Assembly (NCBI GenBank): GCA_900555295.1
Contig: USKN01000003.1
Location: 1-33,458, forward strand
From: an uncultured Eubacteriales bacterium
GTDB taxonomy: Bacteria; Bacillota; Clostridia; UMGS1810
DNA length: 33,458 nucleotides
Direction of reading: 5' to 3'
Every line of letters begins with the position of its first letter. Position 1 is the stretch's first letter. The position numbers and the translations under genes were made by a program. A model generated the notes under the pieces. That model saw only the letters and a list, made by a program, of their open reading frames with translations. It was not told the origin of the DNA and did not search any database. Positions 17,101 through 26,192 of the stretch are shown here, piece by piece.

Positions 17101-18570
17101 ATGAAAAAAATCAAAAAAATTGTATGTTTGTTATTATGTTTAACAATGATTTTTGCTGTTGCGGGATGTAACAGTAATAAGAAAAATCAAAAAGACAGTG
17201 ATGTTACAACAATTACTTGGTACGTTCCCGGTGTGCTTGACTGTGCCGATAAGGACGAGGTAATGGATAAGGTAAACGAATTGCTTGCAAAAAGATATAA
17301 ATTAAATGTTGAACTTATTTTTATTGACGGCGGAAACTATGCCTCCAAAATGCAAACAATTAATGCCGGCGGAGAAGAATATGACTTATCGTTTGTGTCA
17401 AATTGGACAAACGATTACTACACCGGCGTAGCTAACGGTACACTGGTTGATTTAACCGAATTGCTTGATAAGTACCCTGATTTAAAAAATTCTATGAACG
17501 ATAATGTTTGGGACGCAAGCCGCGTTGACGGTAAAATATATGCTGTACCCAGCTGGCAGATACAGGCTAAATCTACAAGTTTGGCAATTGATACGGAAGT
17601 GCTTAAACAATCAGGCTATACATTGGACCAAATTAATACACTTGACGATATAGGCAAATATATGCAAAGCTTACATAAAACTATGCCCGAATGTAATATG
17701 GTGGGGCAAGTATGGTCATCTCTTACATACAAGTATAATATTTTAACTCTTTTGGGTGATACACTTCCCGCAGCTATATATGTAACAGATGACGGAAGCA
17801 AGCCAAAAGTAATGAATATGTATGAAAGCCCCGAGTTTAGCGAATATGTAAATACAAGATACAAATGGGTGCAAGAAGGTCTTATGTCGGATATGTATGA
17901 CGCTATAGCAATAAAAAAAGGCTCAAACAAAGACGTAAGAACTAATCCTTTTTCAATTCATATTTATAAGCCCGGTTTAAAAGGTGAAATTGAATTGAGC
18001 ACAGGAACGGATTACAGCGTAAAGCAATTTTCAAATGCAGTGTTGGCAAGCAACGGTGTGTGTGCGGCTATGACAGGTATTTCAACAACAAGCAAACACC
18101 CCGATAAAGCTATGGAGCTTTTAGATGTAATCAATAAGGATAAAGAAATAATGAATTTACTTTGTTGGGGTATAGAAGGTAAGCATTATACCAAAGTTAG
18201 CGACACTCAAATAAAAATTGCCGATAATTCGGGTTATTCAAGAATTAACTCGTATGTTCTCGGCTCAAATTACGGCACTTACTGTCTTGAAAGTCAGGAC
18301 CCTGATTTGTATGAACAGGTTAAAACTTTTAACGATACTGCAATTGTATCGCCTCTTAACGGTTTAAACCTTAACACGTCTTCAATTACAACCGAAAGCG
18401 CAAACTGCAACAACATTATTAAAGAACAGCTTGAATCGCTTGAAAGAGGAGCTGTAGACCCCAAAACAGCATTGCCTAAATTTATAAAAGATTTAAAAAC
18501 CGCAGGTTCTGATAAAATTATACAGGAAATTCAAAAACAGGTAGATTCTTGGTGGGCTTCAAAAAAATAA
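17101..18570 (+). CDS. ABC transporter solute-binding lipoprotein with DUF3502-like C-terminus
   Basis: 489 residues. Lipoprotein signal peptide with lipobox AVAGC, lipidated Cys23, so it is attached to the outer face of the membrane. The body is a cluster-type sugar-binding protein (SFVSNWTNDYYTGVANGTLVDLTELL, here in part). The C-terminal 75 residues (SPLNGLNLNTSSI, ERGAVDPKTALPKFIKDLK, DSWWASKK) match the DUF3502 domain found in LplA-like binding proteins. AAGGAGAGAGG precedes the ATG. It would deliver an oligosaccharide to the two permeases just upstream. Specificity cannot be read; the flanking beta-helix genes suggest products of their action. Confidence 0.92.
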   Translation: MKKIKKIVCLLLCLTMIFAVAGCNSNKKNQKDSDVTTITWYVPGVLDCADKDEVMDKVNELLAKRYKLNVELIFIDGGNYASKMQTINAGGEEYDLSFVSNWTNDYYTGVANGTLVDLTELLDKYPDLKNSMNDNVWDASRVDGKIYAVPSWQIQAKSTSLAIDTEVLKQSGYTLDQINTLDDIGKYMQSLHKTMPECNMVGQVWSSLTYKYNILTLLGDTLPAAIYVTDDGSKPKVMNMYESPEFSEYVNTRYKWVQEGLMSDMYDAIAIKKGSNKDVRTNPFSIHIYKPGLKGEIELSTGTDYSVKQFSNAVLASNGVCAAMTGISTTSKHPDKAMELLDVINKDKEIMNLLCWGIEGKHYTKVSDTQIKIADNSGYSRINSYVLGSNYGTYCLESQDPDLYEQVKTFNDTAIVSPLNGLNLNTSSITTESANCNNIIKEQLESLERGAVDPKTALPKFIKDLKTAGSDKIIQEIQKQVDSWWASKK

Positions 18571-18582
18571 GGAGTGTGTTTA

Positions 18583-21500
18583 ATGAAAATACAGTTTAAA
18601 AGAACGGTTTGTGTATGTATAATAGCACTTATGATCCTTTTTAGCATAAGCGAAACGTACGCGTCTGTTTCCAAATCCGGAGGTCCGGATAAATATAATA
18701 TCGAATTGTCGGACATACTTGCCGGTGAGGGGTATGAAATAACAAATGACGGTTTGCATATCAATGCCGGGGGATTTGTTTCGTACAACTTATTTTTACC
18801 GTTTAACAGCAATACAATACAGGTTGAAGCCGATTTGGTAGACCCTTGTGAATTGTCGCTTAATTTAAACGGCAACGATATAAAAACCACAATTAGATTT
18901 AGAAGAAAAATTGAACAGTTCGGTGCGGGTAAAATGTACAGAAAAGGTGATTTGCGTCTTAATATTACGGCTAAATCCGATATAACGATAAACTCTTTTA
19001 GATTTATAAAAGAAAACAGGCAATATGCCAATATGGCGGGCCTTGCCGAACGTATATTTGTAACAGATTTAACTCCGTACGAAGATGCAATGCAAACGGC
19101 TGTTATTATAAACGAAAATTCTCCCGTAATTAAAGTGAACGGCGGAAAAAGATATGTTAATTATGATGACAGCACCGAACTTCCGTATGTTGAAAACGGC
19201 TCAATGTATCTTCCTGTAAAAACGGTAGCGCGTGCGCTTGGTTACTACTTTGAGGAACTTGCCGATAAAGATTATGCTCTTATGCGTAATAATTCGGATG
19301 AATGGGTTTATAAAGACGGAGTAACGTATAGGCAAAAAAATTTCGGCGATTATACCGAGGTATCACCTGTGTTTATAAAGCATAACGGAAAATTTTATGC
19401 AAATTTCAGATATTTTGCCGAAAATATAGGAAAAACAGTTCAATATAAAGACGGATTTGTTGTTGCGGATTACAGCGCACTTACAAATAAGATACTTAAT
19501 ACCGATGTATTTAATCAGCTTAAAGATGAGTATTTAAACTATATTGAACAAGCAAAACAAGCTATAACATACTATGTTTCAAAAAACGGTTCCGACAGTA
19601 ATGACGGTTCAAAAAATTCACCGTTTCTAACTCTGGGTAAAGCGGGCGAGGTTGCAAAAGCCGGCGATACCGTTATTGTGGGCGGCGGAATATACCGCGA
19701 AACATTTAAGCCTCAAAACGACGGTACTGCCGTTAATCCCATAATATTTAAAGCGGCAGACGGCGAGAATGTTACAATTTCGGCACTTGAAGAAATACAG
19801 TCCGTTCCCACCGCACAAGGCGATATACTTGCATATGATGTAAATTATGATATGGGTGACGGTAAAAATCAGATTTTTTACAATGGAGAAGCGCTTGCCG
19901 AAGCTCGGCATCCAAATGGGAACACATCGCCCAGAAAATTTCCCTCACAATTAAATTTATCGTCATTGTGGGCAACGCAAGGAAATATTCAGGTGTCGCT
20001 TGATGATAAAATGGAGGCTGTAAGCGATACCGATTTAAATCAACCGCAGGGTTATTGGAAAGGCGCAACATTTGTTTCTCTTCACGGCTACGGCTGGGGA
20101 ATGGGAACGGCAAAAGTTGCCGATTCGGATAAAGGCAGATTATTTTTGGACAATGTTACCGATGAATGGTGGTATGCCGGTACAGCCGATCTTATGAAGT
20201 GGGATTACGGGTATATAACAGGCAGTAAAAATTGCATAGATATTCCAAACGAATGGTATGTTGACAGAAATAATAAAAAGCTTTATATTTATCCGCCGAA
20301 AGGTGAAACAGCCGAAACCTTAAAACTTGAAATAAAGGCAAGACAGGCAACGGTTGATATTGCCGACAGAAGTTATGTGCAGCTTAAAAATATTAATACA
20401 ATCGGCGGCGGTATGAAGTTAAACGAGAGTCAAATGTGTGTAATAAACGGCGGAGAACATAAATATGTTTGTCATTATACATACAGCGAAGACCAACATT
20501 ACGGTTACGTCGATGATTTTAATACATTCGATCCCAATGGAGCGCCCAAACGCGGCGAACTCGGTATTTATATCGGCGGAAGCGATAATGCCGTAATTAA
20601 TACCGATATAAAATACAGTGCGGCATCGGGAATATACGGAACGGGAACCTTTGCTTATATAGAAAACAATCATCTTTCCGAATGCGGATATATGGCAAGC
20701 TATGTCGGAGGCATATTTATGGCACCCGACGCAAGTAAAACACCACGAACAAAACGCGGAGGTTTTGGTATTTATAATAATACTGCCGAAAAATCGGGAC
20801 GTTCGGTATTTCAGGTTGCAGGTGAAGAACGCGCTTGGTCGAGCGACGGCGGTAATACCGTGTGGCTTGCAAATGAAGTTGCATTTAACGACTTTTCGGA
20901 CGGAAGTATAAACGCAAGAGATACAGGTACGGTTTATTTGCACGGAGTATCTTTTGGTAATGAGAGATTACGCAGTCAAATTCATCACAATTTGGTGTCG
21001 TCATCCTGGAATTACGATGCCTTGACTGTTGGTTCGGCGGCAAATTTTGGATTTTATTTTGACAATTGGGTTAATATGATAGATTGTCACGATAATATAA
21101 CATTTAATACAAGTGCAGACAGTATTTTCACTGACGGTGACCATATAAATGCCGGAGGAACGGCATATGCTCTTGTAGACAGATGGAATAATATATTACC
21201 TGATAGAATATTAACAAACGGTAAATCCGATTTGAACGAATACGATTATCCAAATCAGAAAAAGTTTTTCAGCGGTTGTTATAAAGATAATGAACAATAT
21301 CTTGACAACTATAACAGGTTTAATAAAACATCGCACACATACAGTGCTGAAGATGCGGATATATCTGTCGGCGCCGAACGTGACGACGGTATGGTAAAAT
21401 TAAAAAAACCGGGTGATTGGATTTGCTTTAAAAATGTTGACTTTACCGATACAAATACAATTAACCTTGTATATAAAGCCGATACATACAACACGGGAGA

Positions 21501-22155
21501 AACTTTTGACATTATAGTAGGCGACAGTATAGAAAACGGACGATTGACATCTGTAACTTTATCGTCTCCTTGCTATGATTTGGATGCTGCCGTATGGAAA
21601 CGTCTTAATGTACGCGGATGTTACGGGATTAAAAACGTATATATAAAAGCAACATCAAATTATAAATCGGCAAATATATGCGCAATTCAAACATCAAAAA
21701 CAAATGATGAGGATATAGAAGATGTTACCGCAATTAAGCTGTATGCAGGCGATTATAATGCCGATGTGGGTACGGTTGCAAAAGCCGAAAAAACATATCC
21801 GGCAGAAGACTTAACAAAACCCGCAATCGGAAATACAAAGAAAAATGTTTGCGTAAGATACAATGATGTAAATGCAACGGGCGATTATAATATGCTCAGG
21901 GTTAATTTAGCCGTTTCAGACGAAAATGCAGGCAATATTGTAACGCTTTATTGTGACGGTACATCAAATAAACCGATTGCAACATTTAAAACCGAATCAA
22001 CCGGTGGAGAAGACATATACAAAACAATTGAAATACCGCTTGACGGTAAAATAGAAAAAGGCAAACATAATTTGTTTATGAAATTTGCAAACGGCAAAAA
22101 TTGCAATATATGGTGGTTTAAAATTTATGAAACTAACTCGGAGGTGACAAATTAA
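18583..22155 (+). CDS. Large secreted right-handed beta-helix protein 2
   Basis: 1190 residues, paralogue of the 10,932 protein. Signal peptide 1-27 (ending SETYA). Copper-amine-oxidase-N-like module about 165-305 (MYLPVKTVARALGYYFEEL). DUF1565-like start from 329 (YYVSKNGSDSNDG) and beta-helix to about 850, sharing INGGEHKY, SAASGIYG and RDTGTVYLHG with the paralogue. Two carbohydrate-binding-like beta domains follow at about 919-1039 and 1052-1187. It lacks the extra C-terminal domains of paralogue 1. I start at the ATG at 18,583, because AAGGAG lies seven to ten bases before it; the GTG at 18,574 lies within that site. It begins 12 bp after the lipoprotein gene. Likely an extracellular polysaccharide-acting enzyme; activity unproven. 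Confidence 0.8.
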   Translation: MKIQFKRTVCVCIIALMILFSISETYASVSKSGGPDKYNIELSDILAGEGYEITNDGLHINAGGFVSYNLFLPFNSNTIQVEADLVDPCELSLNLNGNDIKTTIRFRRKIEQFGAGKMYRKGDLRLNITAKSDITINSFRFIKENRQYANMAGLAERIFVTDLTPYEDAMQTAVIINENSPVIKVNGGKRYVNYDDSTELPYVENGSMYLPVKTVARALGYYFEELADKDYALMRNNSDEWVYKDGVTYRQKNFGDYTEVSPVFIKHNGKFYANFRYFAENIGKTVQYKDGFVVADYSALTNKILNTDVFNQLKDEYLNYIEQAKQAITYYVSKNGSDSNDGSKNSPFLTLGKAGEVAKAGDTVIVGGGIYRETFKPQNDGTAVNPIIFKAADGENVTISALEEIQSVPTAQGDILAYDVNYDMGDGKNQIFYNGEALAEARHPNGNTSPRKFPSQLNLSSLWATQGNIQVSLDDKMEAVSDTDLNQPQGYWKGATFVSLHGYGWGMGTAKVADSDKGRLFLDNVTDEWWYAGTADLMKWDYGYITGSKNCIDIPNEWYVDRNNKKLYIYPPKGETAETLKLEIKARQATVDIADRSYVQLKNINTIGGGMKLNESQMCVINGGEHKYVCHYTYSEDQHYGYVDDFNTFDPNGAPKRGELGIYIGGSDNAVINTDIKYSAASGIYGTGTFAYIENNHLSECGYMASYVGGIFMAPDASKTPRTKRGGFGIYNNTAEKSGRSVFQVAGEERAWSSDGGNTVWLANEVAFNDFSDGSINARDTGTVYLHGVSFGNERLRSQIHHNLVSSSWNYDALTVGSAANFGFYFDNWVNMIDCHDNITFNTSADSIFTDGDHINAGGTAYALVDRWNNILPDRILTNGKSDLNEYDYPNQKKFFSGCYKDNEQYLDNYNRFNKTSHTYSAEDADISVGAERDDGMVKLKKPGDWICFKNVDFTDTNTINLVYKADTYNTGETFDIIVGDSIENGRLTSVTLSSPCYDLDAAVWKRLNVRGCYGIKNVYIKATSNYKSANICAIQTSKTNDEDIEDVTAIKLYAGDYNADVGTVAKAEKTYPAEDLTKPAIGNTKKNVCVRYNDVNATGDYNMLRVNLAVSDENAGNIVTLYCDGTSNKPIATFKTESTGGEDIYKTIEIPLDGKIEKGKHNLFMKFANGKNCNIWWFKIYETNSEVTN

Positions 22156-23453
22156 TGAGAAAAATCTCGCTTATTACGGCAATTATATTTATTGTTTCGG
22201 CAATACTGCCTGTAGGCGTTTTTGCGGATAATACGGCATTGGACGCATTTGAAAACATTTTATTTACCAATATAAGCTCAACGGAAATAAGTAAAGCAGT
22301 ATTAAGAAACAGCGGTGTTGTGGGAGATTTTAATACACGCGCATACGTAGTATTTGATAACATTGATTTTAAAGACGGAGCTGTCGCTATGAGCTATACT
22401 CGTGCGGGAACTTTAAGCGGAACTTTAAAAATAAAAGCCGTTGATTTAAATACACCTATTGATTTAGATACGGTTATGGAATACGATGCATCACCGGATT
22501 TTTCGATTGATGTTACACCAACGTCAAGTTGGAGCAGTTTTGAAACAATAACAAAGGGCGGATTTCCGTCGGATATAAAAGGAAACAAAAAACTTGTTGT
22601 ATGGGTAATAGGTTCGGGACAAAATATAGGTGATGCCAAGTCGATACAGTTTTATTCAAATTTTAATAATGCAGAAATAACCGTAAACGAAAATGACGTT
22701 AAGGCAAAACTTGATTTATACACCTCCGATACGGCAAACGCAACGCTTATTTCGGCAATACATAACAGCAGCGGTGCACTTTCGCAAAGTATAATCGCAG
22801 ACAGAAAAACCGATGTGCAAAATCAAAGTACGGATTTTTATATACCGTTTACTTTGCAAAACGGCGAAAGTGTTAATGCATTTTTAGTTGATGATAATAT
22901 GAATTTATTGTGCGGGCCTAAAGGCGGATATATCAGCGGTGATGATTTAACCGATGTATCCGATAAACTGTATGCATATTATAGCGGAGCCGATTTTACC
23001 GTAACGGGAAGCACGGATAAAGATTATGTAATAATTGCAATGATAAAAAAAGGAAGTAATATTTTAGAATTGCAAAACGCAGTAAATTTGTTTACCGTAA
23101 AAACCGTTGACGGAAAATATAAAATTTCGTTTACCGACGAGAGTATTACAAGAGGTGAATATGAGTTTATAAATAACATAGGCGAAAAATATGAAATAAC
23201 TTATATAAACTCGGCAGAGCAAAAAGAAGCGCTCAATAAAATTAACAACCCGGTTCAAGGAGAGGGCGAAACGGTACAAGACGCATTTATACGTGTTGTA
23301 TATGAGAATGCACCGCTTTTGGGTATAACGGATATTTTAGATGATATTAAAAAAGGTGAAGACGCAGATACCGTTTATTCAAGAATTTATAACAACGGTT
23401 ATCAATATACAACAGTAAAAGAGTTAAATTCGCAAATGTATATCAAAAATTAA
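22155..23453 (+). CDS. SLH surface protein, N-terminal part (reading frame broken at its end)
   Basis: 432 residues with signal peptide about 1-24 (ITAIIFIVSAILPVGVFA). A carbohydrate-binding (CBM6-like) beta-sandwich covers about 30-175 (VVFDNIDFKDGAVAMSY), then a second beta domain and a helical region. The ATG overlaps the previous stop (TAATG) and has a perfect GGAGGTGA site. The frame stops at a TAA right after AAAAA (23,446-23,450). The following gene continues the same fold in another frame: one extra A here would join them into one protein of about 1340 residues. The second half holds a repeat of the same module order (YNNGETFESFEAFSNKM matches YNNGYQYTTVKELNSQM). So this is most likely the front of a single SLH-anchored protein, split by mutation or sequencing error. 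Confidence 0.75.
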   Translation: MRKISLITAIIFIVSAILPVGVFADNTALDAFENILFTNISSTEISKAVLRNSGVVGDFNTRAYVVFDNIDFKDGAVAMSYTRAGTLSGTLKIKAVDLNTPIDLDTVMEYDASPDFSIDVTPTSSWSSFETITKGGFPSDIKGNKKLVVWVIGSGQNIGDAKSIQFYSNFNNAEITVNENDVKAKLDLYTSDTANATLISAIHNSSGALSQSIIADRKTDVQNQSTDFYIPFTLQNGESVNAFLVDDNMNLLCGPKGGYISGDDLTDVSDKLYAYYSGADFTVTGSTDKDYVIIAMIKKGSNILELQNAVNLFTVKTVDGKYKISFTDESITRGEYEFINNIGEKYEITYINSAEQKEALNKINNPVQGEGETVQDAFIRVVYENAPLLGITDILDDIKKGEDADTVYSRIYNNGYQYTTVKELNSQMYIKN

Positions 23454-23500
23454 TATCGGGCGGAAATGTTGAAGAAATAATCAAACATAATGCCGAAATT

Positions 23501-26179
23501 TTGGGGATATCCGCATCGATTGCTTATAAAAATTATTATCCCGACAGCAGCAAAGACGAATTAAGTAAAATATTACGCGGTATTCTGCCAAATGACTTTT
23601 CGGCAGATAAACAAACTTTTAAAGATTGTTTTAATCAATCATCGGCTCTTGAGGCTATAAACAGAGCGGATAAATGGACGGCGGTTAATAAAATTTTTGA
23701 TGATTTTTCAGCGGAAATATATACCGAACTTTATGCCCAAAAATATGAACCGCTCACAAAGGGACAGAAAAAATATATAATAGACCGAATAAAAGGTGAG
23801 GATTATACAAAAAAATACTATTCGGTGCCTGATTTTGTTGCATTGCTCGGTGAGCAAATTGCAAATGTACCGAGTGATGTTGAAGAACCTACAGAAAGCG
23901 GAATAAGTGCTTTTTCACTTATAAGTGCAATAAAGTGCAGCTCTATGGGCGGTAAAGCCGATATTGAAGTAAGAAACAACGATTACGTAGGCGGTATAAG
24001 CTATGGCGGATGGATTGCATTTGATGATGTATATTTTGGCAGCGGTGCTGTTGCAATGGAACTTACTTATGCTGTAACGGGTGCAAATGGCGGTTTTTCA
24101 ATATATATTGGCGATGTGGGAACCCCTACGGAAGATATATTAAAATCAACGCCTGTTTTTACCACTCACTCCGAAAATACCGGTTCTTGGTCGGCGTTCA
24201 AAACGTTTGGTTATTATGATGGTTTTCCGCGCAATATTACCGAACATAAAAAACTTGTTATTAAAGGAAACGATATGTCGGGCGATATAAAAAATATTAG
24301 GTTTTACAACGATTATTTTTACGGCGGCGCATCTATTGAAGGGACGACAGCAAAAGCAAGTTTTAAATGGAGTTCGTTAAAAGCCGGCAACATAACGCTT
24401 ATAGGTGCAGGATATACGGGAGATAGCCGTGTATTTAAAGGCAATGCGCAAAAAATTACCGATGCGGTTAATAAAGATGTAAATGAACAACTGCCTCTTG
24501 AAACGGCTGACAGCTATATGGCGGTGCTTGCGGATGACTCGTTTAATATTAAAGGAAGTTTTGCAGGTGCGGTTGAAAGTGCTGATACAAAAGCCGTTGA
24601 TAAATTAACAGCAGAATATTCCAATGCCGAAATAAGTATATACGGCGCAAGCGCCGGTACAGTGTTGCTCGGTGTAAAAAAAGCCGATGTTAATGAGAAT
24701 GATTATTTAAATTATACTCATATAGCGCTTGTTAATCCCAAAGACGGAAAGTATGCTTATAAGTTTACCGATAAAAATATGAAAACGGGAAAATATGTTG
24801 TTATAAACAATTTGGGTGAAAAGGCAGAATTTAATTACTTGAATGAGCTGGATATACAAAAAATAATGTCCCAAATAAATAACCCGGCTCCGGTGGACGG
24901 TGAAACGAAACTTGATGCTTTTATACGTATAATAAACCAAAATAAAGATAATATGTATTTAACCGATTTGGTTGACAGTATTAATGAGTCGGAATATAAA
25001 GATTGGATATACAGCACACTATATAACAACGGGGAAACATTTGAGTCATTTGAAGCTTTTTCAAACAAAATGAATTTTTTGTATGTTATTTCCGAGATTA
25101 CGGGTTCATCATCAGATAAAGCAAGCAGACTTATTGAAGACAATATTAAACTTCTCGGCATAGATACTGCAAAGGGTTATAAAGATTTTTATAAAAATAT
25201 GGATAAATTATCTGTTGCGGAATATCTTTCTTCTCTTTTTAAGGCAGATAAGCCGTCAGATATAACAACTGTGCAAAAATTGTTTAATGAGGCAATAGTA
25301 TTAAACGGTATAAACAATGCGCAAGGTTGGGGAACCTTTGATAAATTTATTAAGGAATTTGAAAGCATATTTAATTTTGCAGGATATAGTGATTATATTA
25401 AATTATCTTTTGATGAGCAAAAACAGTTATGTTTAAACTTAATGTATAACCGTCCGTATGCAAGGGCGTCACAAATTAACGTTACACCAAATAAACAATC
25501 CGGCAGTTCCTCTTCCAAGGGCGGAACATCGGTTAAATCGGGTAAAACAGGAGGCAGTTACGGTGTTGATGCAATATCGAATACTCAACCCAATGAACCC
25601 CAAAATACAAAAAAACCGTTAAATGACCTTGAACTGTGTAAATGGGCACAAAATGATATTAACACAATGTATAAAAAAGGTTATATAAGCGGTTACGGCG
25701 ATGGCTCGTTTAAACCCAATAATAATATATCACGTGCCGAATTTGTACATATTCTTGTAACCGCAATGAATTTTAATGCAAAAGATAACACAAGCATTAA
25801 TTTTTCCGATGTAAACGATACGGATTGGTGTTCGGACAGTATTAAGATTGCATACGGCAACGGTATTGTAAACGGACGCAAAGACGGAACATTTGGTGCT
25901 AATATGCCTATAACACGCGAGGAGCTGGCGGCAATTGTTTATCGCGTATCATTAATTAAACCCGAATATAATGTGCGTGCAAAAGATATTAATATTGCGT
26001 TTGCCGACGGTGACCAAATAACCGATTATGCCTATGACGGAGTTTACACACTTGCAAAGGCAGGCATTTTAAACGGAACGGGCAATGAAATATTTGATGC
26101 AAAAAGTAATTCCACACGTGCGGAGGCGGCGGTTATTATATATCGGTACTTATTGCATATTGGAATAATAAAGGAGTAA
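23501..26179 (+). CDS. SLH surface protein, C-terminal part with three S-layer homology domains
   Basis: 892 residues counted from a TTG at 23,501, which has no ribosome site. The frame is open further back past 23,453, so translation really belongs to the gene at 22,155. Order: helical region to about 125, second CBM6-like sandwich (about 145-275, GWIAFDDVYFGSGAVAMEL), beta domain, helical region, Ser/Gly-rich linker at about 664-690, then SLH domains at about 711-757, 767-817 and 831-885 (GYGDGSFKPNNNISRAEF, VNGRKDGTFGANMPITREE, LNGTGNEIFDAKSNSTRAE). SLH repeats bind pyruvylated wall polymers and anchor the protein to the cell surface. With its binding-like modules it would hold polysaccharide near the beta-helix proteins. 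Next gene starts 13 bp later. Confidence 0.82.
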   Translation: MGISASIAYKNYYPDSSKDELSKILRGILPNDFSADKQTFKDCFNQSSALEAINRADKWTAVNKIFDDFSAEIYTELYAQKYEPLTKGQKKYIIDRIKGEDYTKKYYSVPDFVALLGEQIANVPSDVEEPTESGISAFSLISAIKCSSMGGKADIEVRNNDYVGGISYGGWIAFDDVYFGSGAVAMELTYAVTGANGGFSIYIGDVGTPTEDILKSTPVFTTHSENTGSWSAFKTFGYYDGFPRNITEHKKLVIKGNDMSGDIKNIRFYNDYFYGGASIEGTTAKASFKWSSLKAGNITLIGAGYTGDSRVFKGNAQKITDAVNKDVNEQLPLETADSYMAVLADDSFNIKGSFAGAVESADTKAVDKLTAEYSNAEISIYGASAGTVLLGVKKADVNENDYLNYTHIALVNPKDGKYAYKFTDKNMKTGKYVVINNLGEKAEFNYLNELDIQKIMSQINNPAPVDGETKLDAFIRIINQNKDNMYLTDLVDSINESEYKDWIYSTLYNNGETFESFEAFSNKMNFLYVISEITGSSSDKASRLIEDNIKLLGIDTAKGYKDFYKNMDKLSVAEYLSSLFKADKPSDITTVQKLFNEAIVLNGINNAQGWGTFDKFIKEFESIFNFAGYSDYIKLSFDEQKQLCLNLMYNRPYARASQINVTPNKQSGSSSSKGGTSVKSGKTGGSYGVDAISNTQPNEPQNTKKPLNDLELCKWAQNDINTMYKKGYISGYGDGSFKPNNNISRAEFVHILVTAMNFNAKDNTSINFSDVNDTDWCSDSIKIAYGNGIVNGRKDGTFGANMPITREELAAIVYRVSLIKPEYNVRAKDINIAFADGDQITDYAYDGVYTLAKAGILNGTGNEIFDAKSNSTRAEAAVIIYRYLLHIGIIKE

Positions 26180-26192
26180 GGGAGATTACGAT

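Noticed and set aside
23440..23460. Programmed -1 ribosomal frameshift joining the two SLH frames
   Set aside because: The local sequence C AAA AAT is not a canonical slippery heptamer and I see no clear downstream pseudoknot; a missing A in a homopolymer is simpler.
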